Assembly: GCA_913775275.1 (NCBI GenBank)
Contig: CAJYIP010000059.1
Coordinates: 1 to 49,042, forward strand
Length of the DNA: 49,042 nucleotides
Reading direction: 5' to 3'
From: Patescibacteria group bacterium
Lineage (GTDB): Bacteria; Patescibacteriota; Saccharimonadia; Saccharimonadales; Saccharimonadaceae
This document shows, piece after piece, positions 7,400 through 14,104 of this stretch (positions within the stretch are counted from its first letter, which is position 1; every line of letters begins with the position of its first letter). The notes below the pieces were generated by a model that was not told where the DNA came from, did not search any database, and was given only the letters and a program-made list of their open reading frames with translations. The translations under genes were made by a program, and so were the position numbers.

Positions 7400-8275
7400 A
7401 TGATAAAAATAAATGAAATGGTTCTACCAAAAATAAACAATGAACAACTCATTCACAGACAATCTCCCGAACTTCTTACGGCACGAGATCTTGTTCCCTT
7501 AGTAGCAAAAAGCGACTCGTATCGTCGCACTCGAAATGCAATTGAGAATGAATCCGACACAGACAACCGAATGGTAGCTATCTTCAACGGAGCAGAGGAA
7601 TTAAAAAACCATGAGACAAAAGGGGAGTATCTCACACTCCTAGGTCACCAATTTAATATGACGTCCCATCTCGTTACATTCATGGAATCGGTCCAAACAT
7701 TGAACACCCTTGACGAAAGAAACGCTTCCTCGCAAGAGAGACGACCTTTTACTGAGGCGGTCGCAAGCTTTAATCATGCCTTAAAAGAAATGGTCGATGA
7801 TAATCCTCGCTTGCAATATCAGGAAGTTCTGCAATTCTTGCGCGAGACGCATCAAGCGATCCATGGAATAGCATTAAATAAGCCGTTCGAAAATAACGTT
7901 CGAGCAAGACTAACCGGCATACGCCATGAAATTGGCGTTGAGCAAATGTTATATCAGATACCAGATATAGAGATAGAAGAAACGACAGTACAGGATGATC
8001 TGCAAGGTGGTGATATACGGGTATCGTTGGATGGTGTTCATTTTTATAACATTGATATTAAAGCAAGTGCATTTACGGCCGAGCGAAGAAGGCAAGACGC
8101 AGCCTATCATGGATCGTCTCGGATTATTATATGGTCACATCTTGACGAAGGTGACTTTAATGGATCGTTTCATATCCCTAGCGAAACCGCGTCTAAAAAA
8201 GCACCGGAACTCTTTAGAGAGATTAAGTCCGCTATATTTTCTCGTCGTGGTTCGGTTGCGCTAAAGATGTCGTAG
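7400..8275 (+). CDS. Uncharacterised protein with a PD-(D/E)XK-like C-terminal domain (291 aa)
   Basis: No overall family is recognised. The N-terminal 170 residues are mainly helical. From about residue 170 the pattern fits a PD-(D/E)XK nuclease core: a helix with acidic residues (RHEIGVEQML), then GGDIRVSL (first Asp), a short turn, a strand with NIDIKAS (the D-x-K pair) and a later hydrophobic strand RIIIWSHL. Spacing of about 15 residues between GD and DIK is normal for this fold. It could be a nuclease, a toxin or a resolvase-like enzyme. I infer the fold only from the motif. Starts at ATG 7400 or 7418 are both possible. A TATACT lies at 7376-7381, and the gene diverges from the 186-aa membrane protein gene. 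Confidence 0.6.
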   Translation: MIKINEMVLPKINNEQLIHRQSPELLTARDLVPLVAKSDSYRRTRNAIENESDTDNRMVAIFNGAEELKNHETKGEYLTLLGHQFNMTSHLVTFMESVQTLNTLDERNASSQERRPFTEAVASFNHALKEMVDDNPRLQYQEVLQFLRETHQAIHGIALNKPFENNVRARLTGIRHEIGVEQMLYQIPDIEIEETTVQDDLQGGDIRVSLDGVHFYNIDIKASAFTAERRRQDAAYHGSSRIIIWSHLDEGDFNGSFHIPSETASKKAPELFREIKSAIFSRRGSVALKMS

Positions 8276-8278
8276 CTA

Positions 8279-8307
8279 TTGACTTTATTATATTTTTATA
8301 GTAATAT
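8279..8307 (+). promoter_or_regulatory. Promoter for the 98-aa ORFan
   Basis: TTGACT, 17 bases, TAATAT, placed between the 291-aa and 98-aa genes. Confidence 0.55.
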
Positions 8308-8340
8308 ATTATTTGTTCAATCCAAGAGAGAGGATCGATT

Positions 8341-8637
8341 GTGACCACCGTCACATACGAAATCATCGGAGATTCTTCCGATGTCGACACGTTCAAGCTC
8401 ATGATCTGGCGCTTGCTTCACATGGGACAACATCCCGACCTGACAGCCAGACTTCGCACCAACGATACGTCGAGCATGAACAACACTCCGGAAGAGATCA
8501 GCTTCAAACTGATCATCAACGAAGTGAAGGTCAATCCATTCCGTGTTATCGGTCGCATGGACGACCGTCGCGGTAAAGAGATCTCCATCGAATTCGACCC
8601 GAAGACCTCTACTCCCGTCTTCGACATCCTCACCTAA
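8341..8637 (+). CDS. ORFan protein (98 aa)
   Basis: Not recognised. It begins with GTG 8341, supported by GAGAGAGGA seven bases upstream. A promoter lies at 8279-8307 and a terminator at 8679-8710, so it is a complete single-gene unit. The protein is soluble and mixed alpha/beta. It starts TTVTYEIIGDSSDVDTF and ends in alternating strand-like segments (EISIEFDPKTSTPVFDIL). Codon use is richer in C-ending codons (ATC, GAC, ACC) than its AT-rich neighbours, suggesting high expression or separate origin. No function can be given. Confidence 0.75.
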   Translation: MTTVTYEIIGDSSDVDTFKLMIWRLLHMGQHPDLTARLRTNDTSSMNNTPEEISFKLIINEVKVNPFRVIGRMDDRRGKEISIEFDPKTSTPVFDILT

Positions 8638-8678
8638 GAACATGCAGCCTCGGCTGAAGTCGTCGGACCCTCCGGCGC

Positions 8679-8710
8679 CCCCGCGTTTCACAATGCGGGG
8701 CTATTTCTTT
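8679..8710 (+). terminator. Intrinsic terminator after the 98-aa gene
   Basis: Stem CCCCGC / GCGGGG (extendable by a G-U and a T-A pair) followed by CTATTTCTTTT. Confidence 0.7.
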
Positions 8711-8726
8711 TGTATGTAAAACAAAA

Positions 8727-8812
8727 GACCTTCGTGTCGTTCTGAGAACTCTCTGCAGCCCTTAAACATATGTTTAAGGCTCGAAGCCCGTTCTCAGAAT
8801 GACACGAAGGTC
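8727..8812. repeat. Long REP-like inverted repeat with nested palindrome
   Basis: Outer arms of 23 bases (8727-8749 GACCTTCGTGTCGTTCTGAG... and 8790-8812) are complementary at 22 of 23 positions, with one G-T mismatch. Between them lies a perfect 20-bp palindrome CCTTAAACATATGTTTAAGG (8760-8779). The transcript on either strand would form a long hairpin with a second hairpin inside. There is no coding capacity. It lies between a terminator and a tRNA gene. Confidence 0.85.
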
Positions 8813-8819
8813 AATCACT

Positions 8820-8912
8820 TGGCGGAGGAGCGGAGATTCGAACTCCGGCTCCAGGTCTCCCCAGACTAACGATTTAGCAAACCGTCCCCTTCAGCCACTT
8901 GGGTACTCCTCC
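8820..8912 (-). tRNA. tRNA-Ser(GCT)
   Basis: A 93-nt class II tRNA on the minus strand with acceptor GGAGGAG, long variable arm, encoded GCCA end and anticodon stem ACGGT/ATCGT with loop TTGCTAA (anticodon GCT, reading AGC/AGU). Extended -10 TGCTACAAT at 8946-8938 on the minus strand. Confidence 0.95.
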
Positions 8913-8937
8913 GTATATTGTAGGTGCAACGGATATG

Positions 8938-8946
8938 ATTGTAGCA
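8938..8946 (-). promoter_or_regulatory. Extended -10 (TGCTACAAT) of tRNA-Ser(GCT)
   Basis: Same hexamer and TGC extension as before tRNA-Arg. The predicted start is about 19 bases before the tRNA. Confidence 0.5.
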
Positions 8947-8984
8947 CAAAACAGGGGAGTGGACTAGCATCTGGAACAAATATT

Positions 8985-8993
8985 TGCTATAAT
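8985..8993 (+). promoter_or_regulatory. Extended -10 promoter of the detached pilin gene
   Basis: TGCTATAAT about 36 bases before ATG 9030. The leader carries the GGAG ribosome binding site. Confidence 0.55.
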
Positions 8994-9029
8994 ATTGTTT
9001 TAATTATGTAATAAATTATGGAGAATGGT

Positions 9030-9413
9030 ATGAAGAAATCGTTCCTGCTTTCACCTCTCGTTATAGCTGTCTTTGTTGTCCTCATTGCCTCCGAATCGGC
9101 CAGTGCTCTCAGTATTTTTGACGGTATCAATTCGGCTCGTGGCGCTAATGTCCCGTCCCAACTCTTTGGCTCAGGAAGCATTTTTACAACTGTCGTAAAC
9201 ATTTTATTGTTCGTCGTTGGCGCCTTGAGCGTTATCATGCTAATCATCGGCGGATTGCGGTATGCAATCTCTGGAGGCAACTCATCTGCTGTGACAGCAG
9301 CAAAAAATACCATCTTGTATGCAATTGTCGGGCTAGTAGTCGCACTATTAGCTTATGCAGCTATAAACTTTGTTATCAATTCATTTAGCGGCGGAGTCGG
9401 TACAGACATCTAG
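9030..9413 (+). CDS. TrbC/VirB2-like T4SS pilin protein
   Basis: A 127-aa exported protein with an N-terminal signal segment (KKSFLLSPLVIAVFVVLIASESASA), then a short mature head and two transmembrane helices joined by a small polar loop (LRYAISGGNSSAVTAAKNTILYAIVG). This is the layout of the T4SS pilin family known from CPR genomes. I choose ATG 9030 over 9018 because GGAG lies six bases before it. It shares GAN-P-QLFG-GSIFTTVVNILLF with the minus-strand pilin at 10942, so the two are close paralogs. It stands apart from the main T4SS run with its own promoter and terminator. Confidence 0.82.
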   Translation: MKKSFLLSPLVIAVFVVLIASESASALSIFDGINSARGANVPSQLFGSGSIFTTVVNILLFVVGALSVIMLIIGGLRYAISGGNSSAVTAAKNTILYAIVGLVVALLAYAAINFVINSFSGGVGTDI

Positions 9414-9426
9414 CCGATTAAATAAA

Positions 9427-9451
9427 AGAGACCCTTGAACGGGTCTTTTTT
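9427..9451 (+). terminator. Intrinsic terminator after the pilin gene
   Basis: AGAGACCC / GGGTCTTT stem with loop TTGAAC and T run. Confidence 0.75.
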
Positions 9452-9454
9452 ATA

Positions 9455-9542
9455 TGGCGGAGAGGGCGAGATTCGAACTCGCGGTGAGTTGCCCCACGCT
9501 TGTTTTCAAGACAAGTACCTTAAACCGCTCGGTCACCTCTCC
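9455..9542 (-). tRNA. tRNA-Ser(UGA)
   Basis: An 88-nt class II tRNA on the minus strand: acceptor GGAGAGG/CCTCTCC, anticodon stem CTTGT/ACAAG with loop CTTGAAA (anticodon TGA, reading UCA and related codons), long variable arm, encoded CCA. The first 10 bases overlap the 3' end of comF, whose TGA stop lies inside the tRNA. A TGTTAAAAT element 28 bases upstream, inside comF, could be its own promoter. Confidence 0.95.
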
Positions 9543-10270
9543 ATCGTGGTTTCGTGCGGAACTTTGCCCATTTTAACAGATATAGGTAGCTTCGTCGAGG
9601 GCTGTCGGGCAATTGCTGCCACTGAAACATGTTTTGCACCAGCTTGTCGTAATAATCGCGCCGCTTGCCTGACAGTTGAACCGGTTGTAATGATATCATC
9701 AATGATAAGGTAATGGATGTTCGGAGACACTGTTCCGCGCAATTCAAATAGTGACGATGCTGCATCGAAACGTTCTTTTCGACTCAGATGATGCTGAGTC
9801 GTATCAGATACTGCACGGAGTAAGCGATTAATGGGCTTATGTGTCGCTTTCGATAGCTCTATGGCTATCAACTCCATATGATCATACCCTCGGACGCGTT
9901 TGTGGGCGAGCGTCGTCGGAATAGGGACAATACAATCATAGCCAGAAGATAGTAAAAGAGGGGAAAGAAGCATTGCACACTCCTTCGCTGATGATCGTAT
10001 GTACCTGAACTTCAACCCTCCAATAAGGAGCTGCAATGCATCTTGACGCATACCAACGATAATAGTCTTGTCGAAAAAATGACGACAATCGCGACAAGTG
10101 TCGCCATAAAAATCGTCACCACACACCAAACATGTGTCACCAATAGGCTTAATGATGTACGATTTACAATTATCACATAATAGCGCCCCAATTCTACCGC
10201 AAGAGCAACAGGGGTGGGGTGCTATAGATGAAAGTAGCCTATCAATTATTGTGTTTTTTACGTATTGCAT
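9533..10270 (-). CDS. comF: ComF-family phosphoribosyltransferase-like protein
   Basis: A 245-aa ComFC-type protein needed in other bacteria for uptake or handling of transforming single-stranded DNA. The N-terminal zinc-binding part has four CxxC-type pairs (CCSCG, CDNC, CLVCG, CRDC). The C-terminal PRTase domain has the PRPP loop YLIIDDIITTGST. The last codons (ATG GAG AGG TGA) lie in the acceptor stem of tRNA-Ser(UGA). A TATAAT at 10289-10284 leaves a leader of about 6 bases. Its position beside pilin genes fits a DNA-transfer role, though that link is only contextual. Confidence 0.92.
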   Translation of the reverse strand: MQYVKNTIIDRLLSSIAPHPCCSCGRIGALLCDNCKSYIIKPIGDTCLVCGDDFYGDTCRDCRHFFDKTIIVGMRQDALQLLIGGLKFRYIRSSAKECAMLLSPLLLSSGYDCIVPIPTTLAHKRVRGYDHMELIAIELSKATHKPINRLLRAVSDTTQHHLSRKERFDAASSLFELRGTVSPNIHYLIIDDIITTGSTVRQAARLLRQAGAKHVSVAAIARQPSTKLPISVKMGKVPHETTMER

Positions 10271-10280
10271 GGGATTTCAG

Positions 10281-10309
10281 TTGATTATACTGCTAGTGCT
10301 CGTTATAAT
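10281..10309 (+). promoter_or_regulatory. Promoter of the small heat-shock gene
   Basis: TTGATT, 17 bases, TATAAT. It overlaps the -10 of the divergent comF promoter (10284-10289), so the two promoters should compete. Confidence 0.6.
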
Positions 10310-10356
10310 ACGAAAGACTATTTGTCAAATGAGCCAAGGAGAAAGTGGAGGATATC

Positions 10357-10818
10357 ATGGCCCGCAAACAAAACGAAGATTTACTAATCGAGGATGAATT
10401 GGCAGCTGCCTTTTTAGACGAGGACCTGTCCGTGTCAGAGCCAACCGCTCCAGCACCGACCGAAGACACATGGGACGACAGCGAGGAAGAGTTCCCAGGC
10501 CAATTGGCTGTTGATGTCTACGAAACGGAAGAAAAACTTGTCGTCAAAGCACGTACAGCTGGTGTTAACAAAGAAGATCTCGATGTCAGCATTAGCGACG
10601 GCATCTTGACTATTAGCGGAACACTTAGTAGCGGTGACGACACCGACGCCATCAACTGGCACATCCAGGAATGCTACTGGGGTGAATTCAGCCGTACGCT
10701 TGCATTGCCAGTTAGCGTGAAAGAAGACGAAGTAGAAGCAGTCCTAAAAGACGGTGTCCTGACAGTTTCTTTCTCGAAGGTAAAGCAAGAACAAGCAAAG
10801 AAAATCCAAATCCAGTAG
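10357..10818 (+). CDS. Hsp20/alpha-crystallin small heat-shock protein
   Basis: A 153-aa ATP-independent chaperone. The N-terminal 50 residues are acidic (LIEDELAAAFLDEDLSVSEP, DDSEEEFPG). The alpha-crystallin domain follows, from QLAVDVYETEEKLVVKARTAGV through GEFSRTLALPVSVKEDEVEAVLKDGVLTVSFSK. The usual A-x-x-x-n-GVL motif is present. The C-terminus IQIQ supplies the I-x-I oligomer contact. ATG 10357 is preferred over GTG 10345 because GGAGG sits five bases before it. There is no CIRCE-like repeat upstream. Confidence 0.93.
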   Translation: MARKQNEDLLIEDELAAAFLDEDLSVSEPTAPAPTEDTWDDSEEEFPGQLAVDVYETEEKLVVKARTAGVNKEDLDVSISDGILTISGTLSSGDDTDAINWHIQECYWGEFSRTLALPVSVKEDEVEAVLKDGVLTVSFSKVKQEQAKKIQIQ

Positions 10819-10835
10819 TCTTACAACGACACTGT

Positions 10836-10868
10836 AAAATAAGCTCCTTTCTATGGAGCTTATTTTAT
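10836..10868 (+). terminator. Intrinsic terminator of the Hsp20 gene
   Basis: 12-bp stem AAAATAAGCTCC / GGAGCTTATTTT. Confidence 0.85.
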
Positions 10869-10891
10869 ATACCAACTATTATCTTTTCATA

Positions 10892-10921
10892 AAAAGAACC
10901 CCGCTCGCAATCGAGCGGGGT
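10892..10921 (-). terminator. Intrinsic terminator of the minus-strand pilin gene
   Basis: Stem CCCCGCTCG / CGAGCGGGG with loop of four bases. On the minus strand it is followed by TTCTTTTT. Confidence 0.85.
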
Positions 10922-10941
10922 AGAGTTTCGATCTATTGAGA

Positions 10942-11364
10942 TTAGCTTCCAGATGGAACGATTGCACCGATAACCCAGTTGATGATAGCAAACGCGAGGA
11001 ATGCAACAACTAGACCGATGATTGCGTAAAGAATAGTGTTCTTTGCGGCAGTTACGTTTGAGCTGTCACCAGCAGAGATGGTGTAGCGGATACCACCAAT
11101 GATCAACATGATCACACTGATCGCACCAATAAGGAAAAGGAGGATATTTACAACGGTCGTAAAGATCGAACCATCACCAAATAGTTGGCCAGGAGTATTT
11201 GCACCACGGCTACAATTGATACCTGATTGTGCACCTTGGCTAATACCGGCTTCACAGTCTGCAGCGTAAGTTGATGGAGCAAGCGGGCTTACAACAGCAA
11301 CAAACGCAAGCACAACGCCAAAGGCGAGGGATGCGAATGCACTTTTCTTAATCATTTTTTTCAT
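10942..11364 (-). CDS. TrbC/VirB2-like T4SS pilin protein
   Basis: A 140-aa exported pilin-type protein with signal segment (SAFASLAFGVVLAFVAVVSPLAPSTYAA). The mature head has two cysteines (ADCEAG, INCSRG) likely to form a disulfide. Two transmembrane helices flank the loop RYTISAGDSSNVTAAKNTILYAIIG. It is a close paralog of the gene at 9030. AAGGAAAG precedes the ATG. A TGCTATAAC element at 11420-11412 on the minus strand could give it a promoter separate from the upstream pilin genes. Confidence 0.83.
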   Translation of the reverse strand: MKKMIKKSAFASLAFGVVLAFVAVVSPLAPSTYAADCEAGISQGAQSGINCSRGANTPGQLFGDGSIFTTVVNILLFLIGAISVIMLIIGGIRYTISAGDSSNVTAAKNTILYAIIGLVVAFLAFAIINWVIGAIVPSGS

Positions 11365-11454
11365 GTTGAGTTCTTTCCTTTCTCGATCGAATCTCTTTGT
11401 TGTCTTGTTATGTTATAGCAGATATTGAACAGTTTGAAAAGCTTAAACGTCTTC

Positions 11455-11835
11455 TTAGAAGATGTCCAAGACCCAGTTAACGATTGCGTAGGCAAAGAAG
11501 GCGACGGCCAAACCAATAATCGCATAGAGAATAGTGTTCTTTGCAGCGCTTACCGCACTCGAATCACCACCAGAAACGGTGTATCGGATACCGGCAATGA
11601 TGATCATAATCACGGCAACTGCTCCGATAATGTATAGGAGTGTATTAACGACAGTACCAATAATTGAACTGACGTTTCCGTTACTTCCTTCCTGACACAG
11701 TGTTGAACCTGGATCAGAACTACAAGCGTCTTTCAGTGCTTGGGCGGATGCCGTAGACGACATGGTTACAACTGGAAATGCGATCACACCAACTACTACC
11801 GCAATCGCAACCATACTTTTAATAAGTTTCTTCAT
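11455..11835 (-). CDS. TrbC/VirB2-like T4SS pilin protein
   Basis: 126 aa: signal segment (MVAIAVVVGVIAFPVVTMSSTASAQA), mature head with two cysteines (DACSSDPGSTLCQEG), then two transmembrane helices around RYTVSGGDSSAVSAAKNTILYAIIG. It starts directly after the stop of the double-pilin gene (TAA then ATG with no gap), so it is co-translated with it. The core is nearly identical in pattern to the 10942 and 9030 pilins. Confidence 0.83.
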   Translation of the reverse strand: MKKLIKSMVAIAVVVGVIAFPVVTMSSTASAQALKDACSSDPGSTLCQEGSNGNVSSIIGTVVNTLLYIIGAVAVIMIIIAGIRYTVSGGDSSAVSAAKNTILYAIIGLAVAFFAYAIVNWVLDIF

Positions 11836-12528
11836 TTAAAACGCTCCTATGACAAAGTTTGTAACAGCAAATGCAGATAATACGATAACAATACCGATAA
11901 CTGCATAGAGGATCTGATTTTTTGCTTTTGTTAATTTGCTACTATCTCCCGAAGAGGTGACGTATGTAAAGCCTGCAATGATTATGACGATAACTGCGAC
12001 AATACCCATGATAAAGTACACGGTGTTCAAGATATTCTGAAGTACTTGTTCACCAGTAGCAACGGGAACACGGATACCGTTTACTTCCTGCGTCGGGAGA
12101 ACAACGCCAAATATCAGGTTAAGGATCGCGACGGCCGATAATGAAATTGCCAGTCCAATAACTGCGTTCAATATAGTACGCGTTGCTTTTTCTACTGTTT
12201 GAGCGCTACCGTTATTTGCTACGAACTGGAATCCGCCAAACAAGATAAAGAAGGCGGCAATATATCCGATAATGACCATGATCATTTCAACAATATTAAA
12301 AGCAATCTTAACGATAAACGCCTGCAGACCGCCTGCTTGATCAGGACTGATGATTTTACAATCATCACCTTCAGTTAAGCCTCGGTACCATGTCGGTATA
12401 AGAAGCACACGATCAGCACAGGCTGCGCCAGCCGTAGGGACGACGGGTGATACTGCCGCCATGACAGGTCCACCGACAATCACACCGAACGTCAATAGTG
12501 CTACTAGGTAGCGTAGTGTTTTCTTCAT
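11836..12528 (-). CDS. Double-domain T4SS pilin-like membrane protein (tandem duplication)
   Basis: 230 aa, with a signal segment (YLVALLTFGVIVGGPVMAAVSP) and then two copies of the pilin core. Copy one is about residues 68-143 (FIVKIAFNIVEMIMVIIGYI ... RTILNAVIGLAISLSAVAILNLIFG). Copy two is about 160-230 (ILNTVYFIMGIVAVIVIIIAG ... NQILYAVIGIVIVLSAFAVTNFVIG). Each copy has two transmembrane helices around a polar loop (FVANNGSAQTVEKA and YVTSSGDSSKLTKA). The head has two cysteines. The start overlaps the upstream pilin-like stop as TAATG. The fused form could be a minor or capping subunit. Confidence 0.82.
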   Translation of the reverse strand: MKKTLRYLVALLTFGVIVGGPVMAAVSPVVPTAGAACADRVLLIPTWYRGLTEGDDCKIISPDQAGGLQAFIVKIAFNIVEMIMVIIGYIAAFFILFGGFQFVANNGSAQTVEKATRTILNAVIGLAISLSAVAILNLIFGVVLPTQEVNGIRVPVATGEQVLQNILNTVYFIMGIVAVIVIIIAGFTYVTSSGDSSKLTKAKNQILYAVIGIVIVLSAFAVTNFVIGAF

Positions 12529-12923
12529 TAGAATACCCCTCCTGGGATCAAGAAGTTTAATGCCACATACATAATAGCGAAAGCGACAATACCAATTGCG
12601 GTATTGGTAAATATTCCCAACGCTTTTTTTACTTGCTCAGGGCTACCACCGGCCGAAGTATACAGAACAGCCCCGTAAATGATACCTCCGAGGGCAGCAA
12701 GACCAGCTAAACCGGTTAAAATATTAATCGCCATAACCAATATTTTCCATAGACCAGTATCTTTTGCGTTTGACGGGTTATCACTCGCGTCACATTTTAG
12801 AATTGCAACATCAGCACCACCACATTTTTCAGCAGCAAATGAGGTGCCAACGAACGTCATTGATGCCGTACCGATTAATGCAAGTGAAGCTAAGAAGACG
12901 GAAAATTTTTGTTTTATACTCAT
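12528..12923 (-). CDS. Divergent pilin-like membrane protein, first gene of the pilin operon
   Basis: An exported protein with signal segment (FSVFLASLALIGTASMTFVGTSFAA), a head with two cysteines (EKCGGADVAILKCDAS) and two transmembrane helices around the loop YTSAGGSPEQVKKALGIFTNTAIG. It has the same design as the other pilins but a diverged sequence. I prefer ATG 12923 (131 aa, MSIKQK) to 12938, because TGGTATTAA lies just before it and looks like an extended -10 giving a leaderless message, and the 12938 codon is part of that element. The stop overlaps the next start. Confidence 0.75.
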   Translation of the reverse strand: MSIKQKFSVFLASLALIGTASMTFVGTSFAAEKCGGADVAILKCDASDNPSNAKDTGLWKILVMAINILTGLAGLAALGGIIYGAVLYTSAGGSPEQVKKALGIFTNTAIGIVAFAIMYVALNFLIPGGVF

Positions 12924-12938
12924 AACTCTTAATACCAT

Positions 12939-13123
12939 ACTGTATTTTCAAGAGGTTCGCAATATACTTTCAACCCGCCTATATTATATGTATATATAAG
13001 CTCTTTACTTTTCAACACAAATGTGATATATTTAACATAACAAAAACGTTCGTCAAGAACTTTATTTGCCAAAAGCCCAAGCCGATAAATTATCGCCAAG
13101 CGCGAAAAGGAAAATCTATCACC
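12939..13123. promoter_or_regulatory. AT-rich divergent control region of the T4SS locus
   Basis: 185 bases between the minus pilin operon and the plus T4SS run, very rich in A/T (TATATTATATGTATATATAA at its centre). Several TTGA and TATA-like strings occur in both directions and I cannot pick a unique promoter for the plus strand. AAGGAAA lies before ATG 13124. Confidence 0.35.
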
Positions 13124-14053
13124 ATGACGTTGGAAGCACCGCGACCAGTAGTTCCATCACCAGAGGACTTTAATCCGAAGGTTGAAAAAAAGAACAACAA
13201 ACTTCGTAACACTCTTATTATAGGTGGTACGAGTATTGCTCTTGCCGCTGGAGCTGTAGTTGGAATTAGTGCAGCTAATCAGGCTCCTAAAAATGAACCT
13301 GTAGCGGAAGCTCCAGCAGAACCTGTCGTCGAGAACCCTCAGGTGAATGAAGGTGACAGCGAAAACCAGCCTCAAGCAGAACAGCCAGTTGCACCGGAGG
13401 GTAATGTTGATGTTACCCAATTACCGGAAAATGTTCTCACATATAATATGTTTGAAAAATTACCGGAAAATGTACAAGAGAAGCTTCTTTCATTAGATAC
13501 TATGAGCCTCGCTGATTTTCGTCAACAGCCTTATGAAGACCAACTAATGTTTGGTGATTATATCCTGGACAATAACAGCGAAATTACAACCTATCGTTTG
13601 TCAAAAAACGGAATAGTCAACTTAGAAAGTAACGCAAATCCATCAACACCACAGGAATTGTACAGTACTCTCAATTATCAATTTGCAATGCTCTCATCAC
13701 TAAAAGAATATACGCCAGATGATGGTGTCGTCTTTGACAACGAAACAGCAAAAAAAGCCAGTGTTATCGTAGCTAACCCTGAAAACTTAGAATATCAAGG
13801 ATACATTGATAGCCGAATTGACGAATGGGGCGCAAGTACCGCAATGGAGCTAACGACAAGCAAAGTAGTGGCAGGTGAGATTGACGGTGATGGTGTCGCG
13901 AAAATGAACATCGAAAGCCCTAGCGGGAATAAGACTTACGACGTATCGAGTCCTAAAAAATTTGTTAACTACTTAGGACAGTCAGATCAAATCTACACAA
14001 CCGACTTGAGCGTCATATCTACAGACGTCAGATACACAGATTTATCTAAGTAA
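13124..14053 (+). CDS. Membrane-anchored extracytoplasmic protein of unknown function (309 aa)
   Basis: Short cytoplasmic N-terminus (30 residues), one transmembrane helix (LIIGGTSIALAAGAVVGISAA, about 31-51), a Pro/Glu-rich spacer (EPVAEAPAEPVVENPQ, to about residue 92), then a soluble domain of about 215 residues without cysteines. No family is recognised. Its place at the head of the plus-strand T4SS run, behind the divergent control region, suggests an accessory part of the secretion apparatus. A strong terminator-like structure separates it from the VirB6-like gene. Good ribosome binding site AAGGAAA. Confidence 0.75.
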   Translation: MTLEAPRPVVPSPEDFNPKVEKKNNKLRNTLIIGGTSIALAAGAVVGISAANQAPKNEPVAEAPAEPVVENPQVNEGDSENQPQAEQPVAPEGNVDVTQLPENVLTYNMFEKLPENVQEKLLSLDTMSLADFRQQPYEDQLMFGDYILDNNSEITTYRLSKNGIVNLESNANPSTPQELYSTLNYQFAMLSSLKEYTPDDGVVFDNETAKKASVIVANPENLEYQGYIDSRIDEWGASTAMELTTSKVVAGEIDGDGVAKMNIESPSGNKTYDVSSPKKFVNYLGQSDQIYTTDLSVISTDVRYTDLSK

Positions 14054-14103
14054 CTCTGATTCTATCAGAGACCCCGTTAAGCACTAGCTTTTCGGGGTTT
14101 TTT
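14054..14103 (+). terminator. Double hairpin terminator/attenuator between the 309-aa gene and VirB6
   Basis: A 7-bp hairpin CTCTGAT/ATCAGAG (14054-14070) is followed by ACCCCG-AAGC/GCTT-CGGGGT and a T run ending at 14103. The next start codon lies at 14105, immediately after the T run, so termination here would control expression of the rest of the locus. Confidence 0.75.
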
Positions 14104-14104
14104 G

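Noticed and set aside
8317-8691. 124-aa minus-strand ORF opposite the 98-aa gene
   Set aside because: The plus-strand gene has promoter, SD and terminator. The minus frame would run through the terminator hairpin.
9018-9029. Earlier ATG for the detached pilin
   Set aside because: The GGAG that would serve as ribosome binding site overlaps this codon. ATG 9030 is correctly spaced from it.
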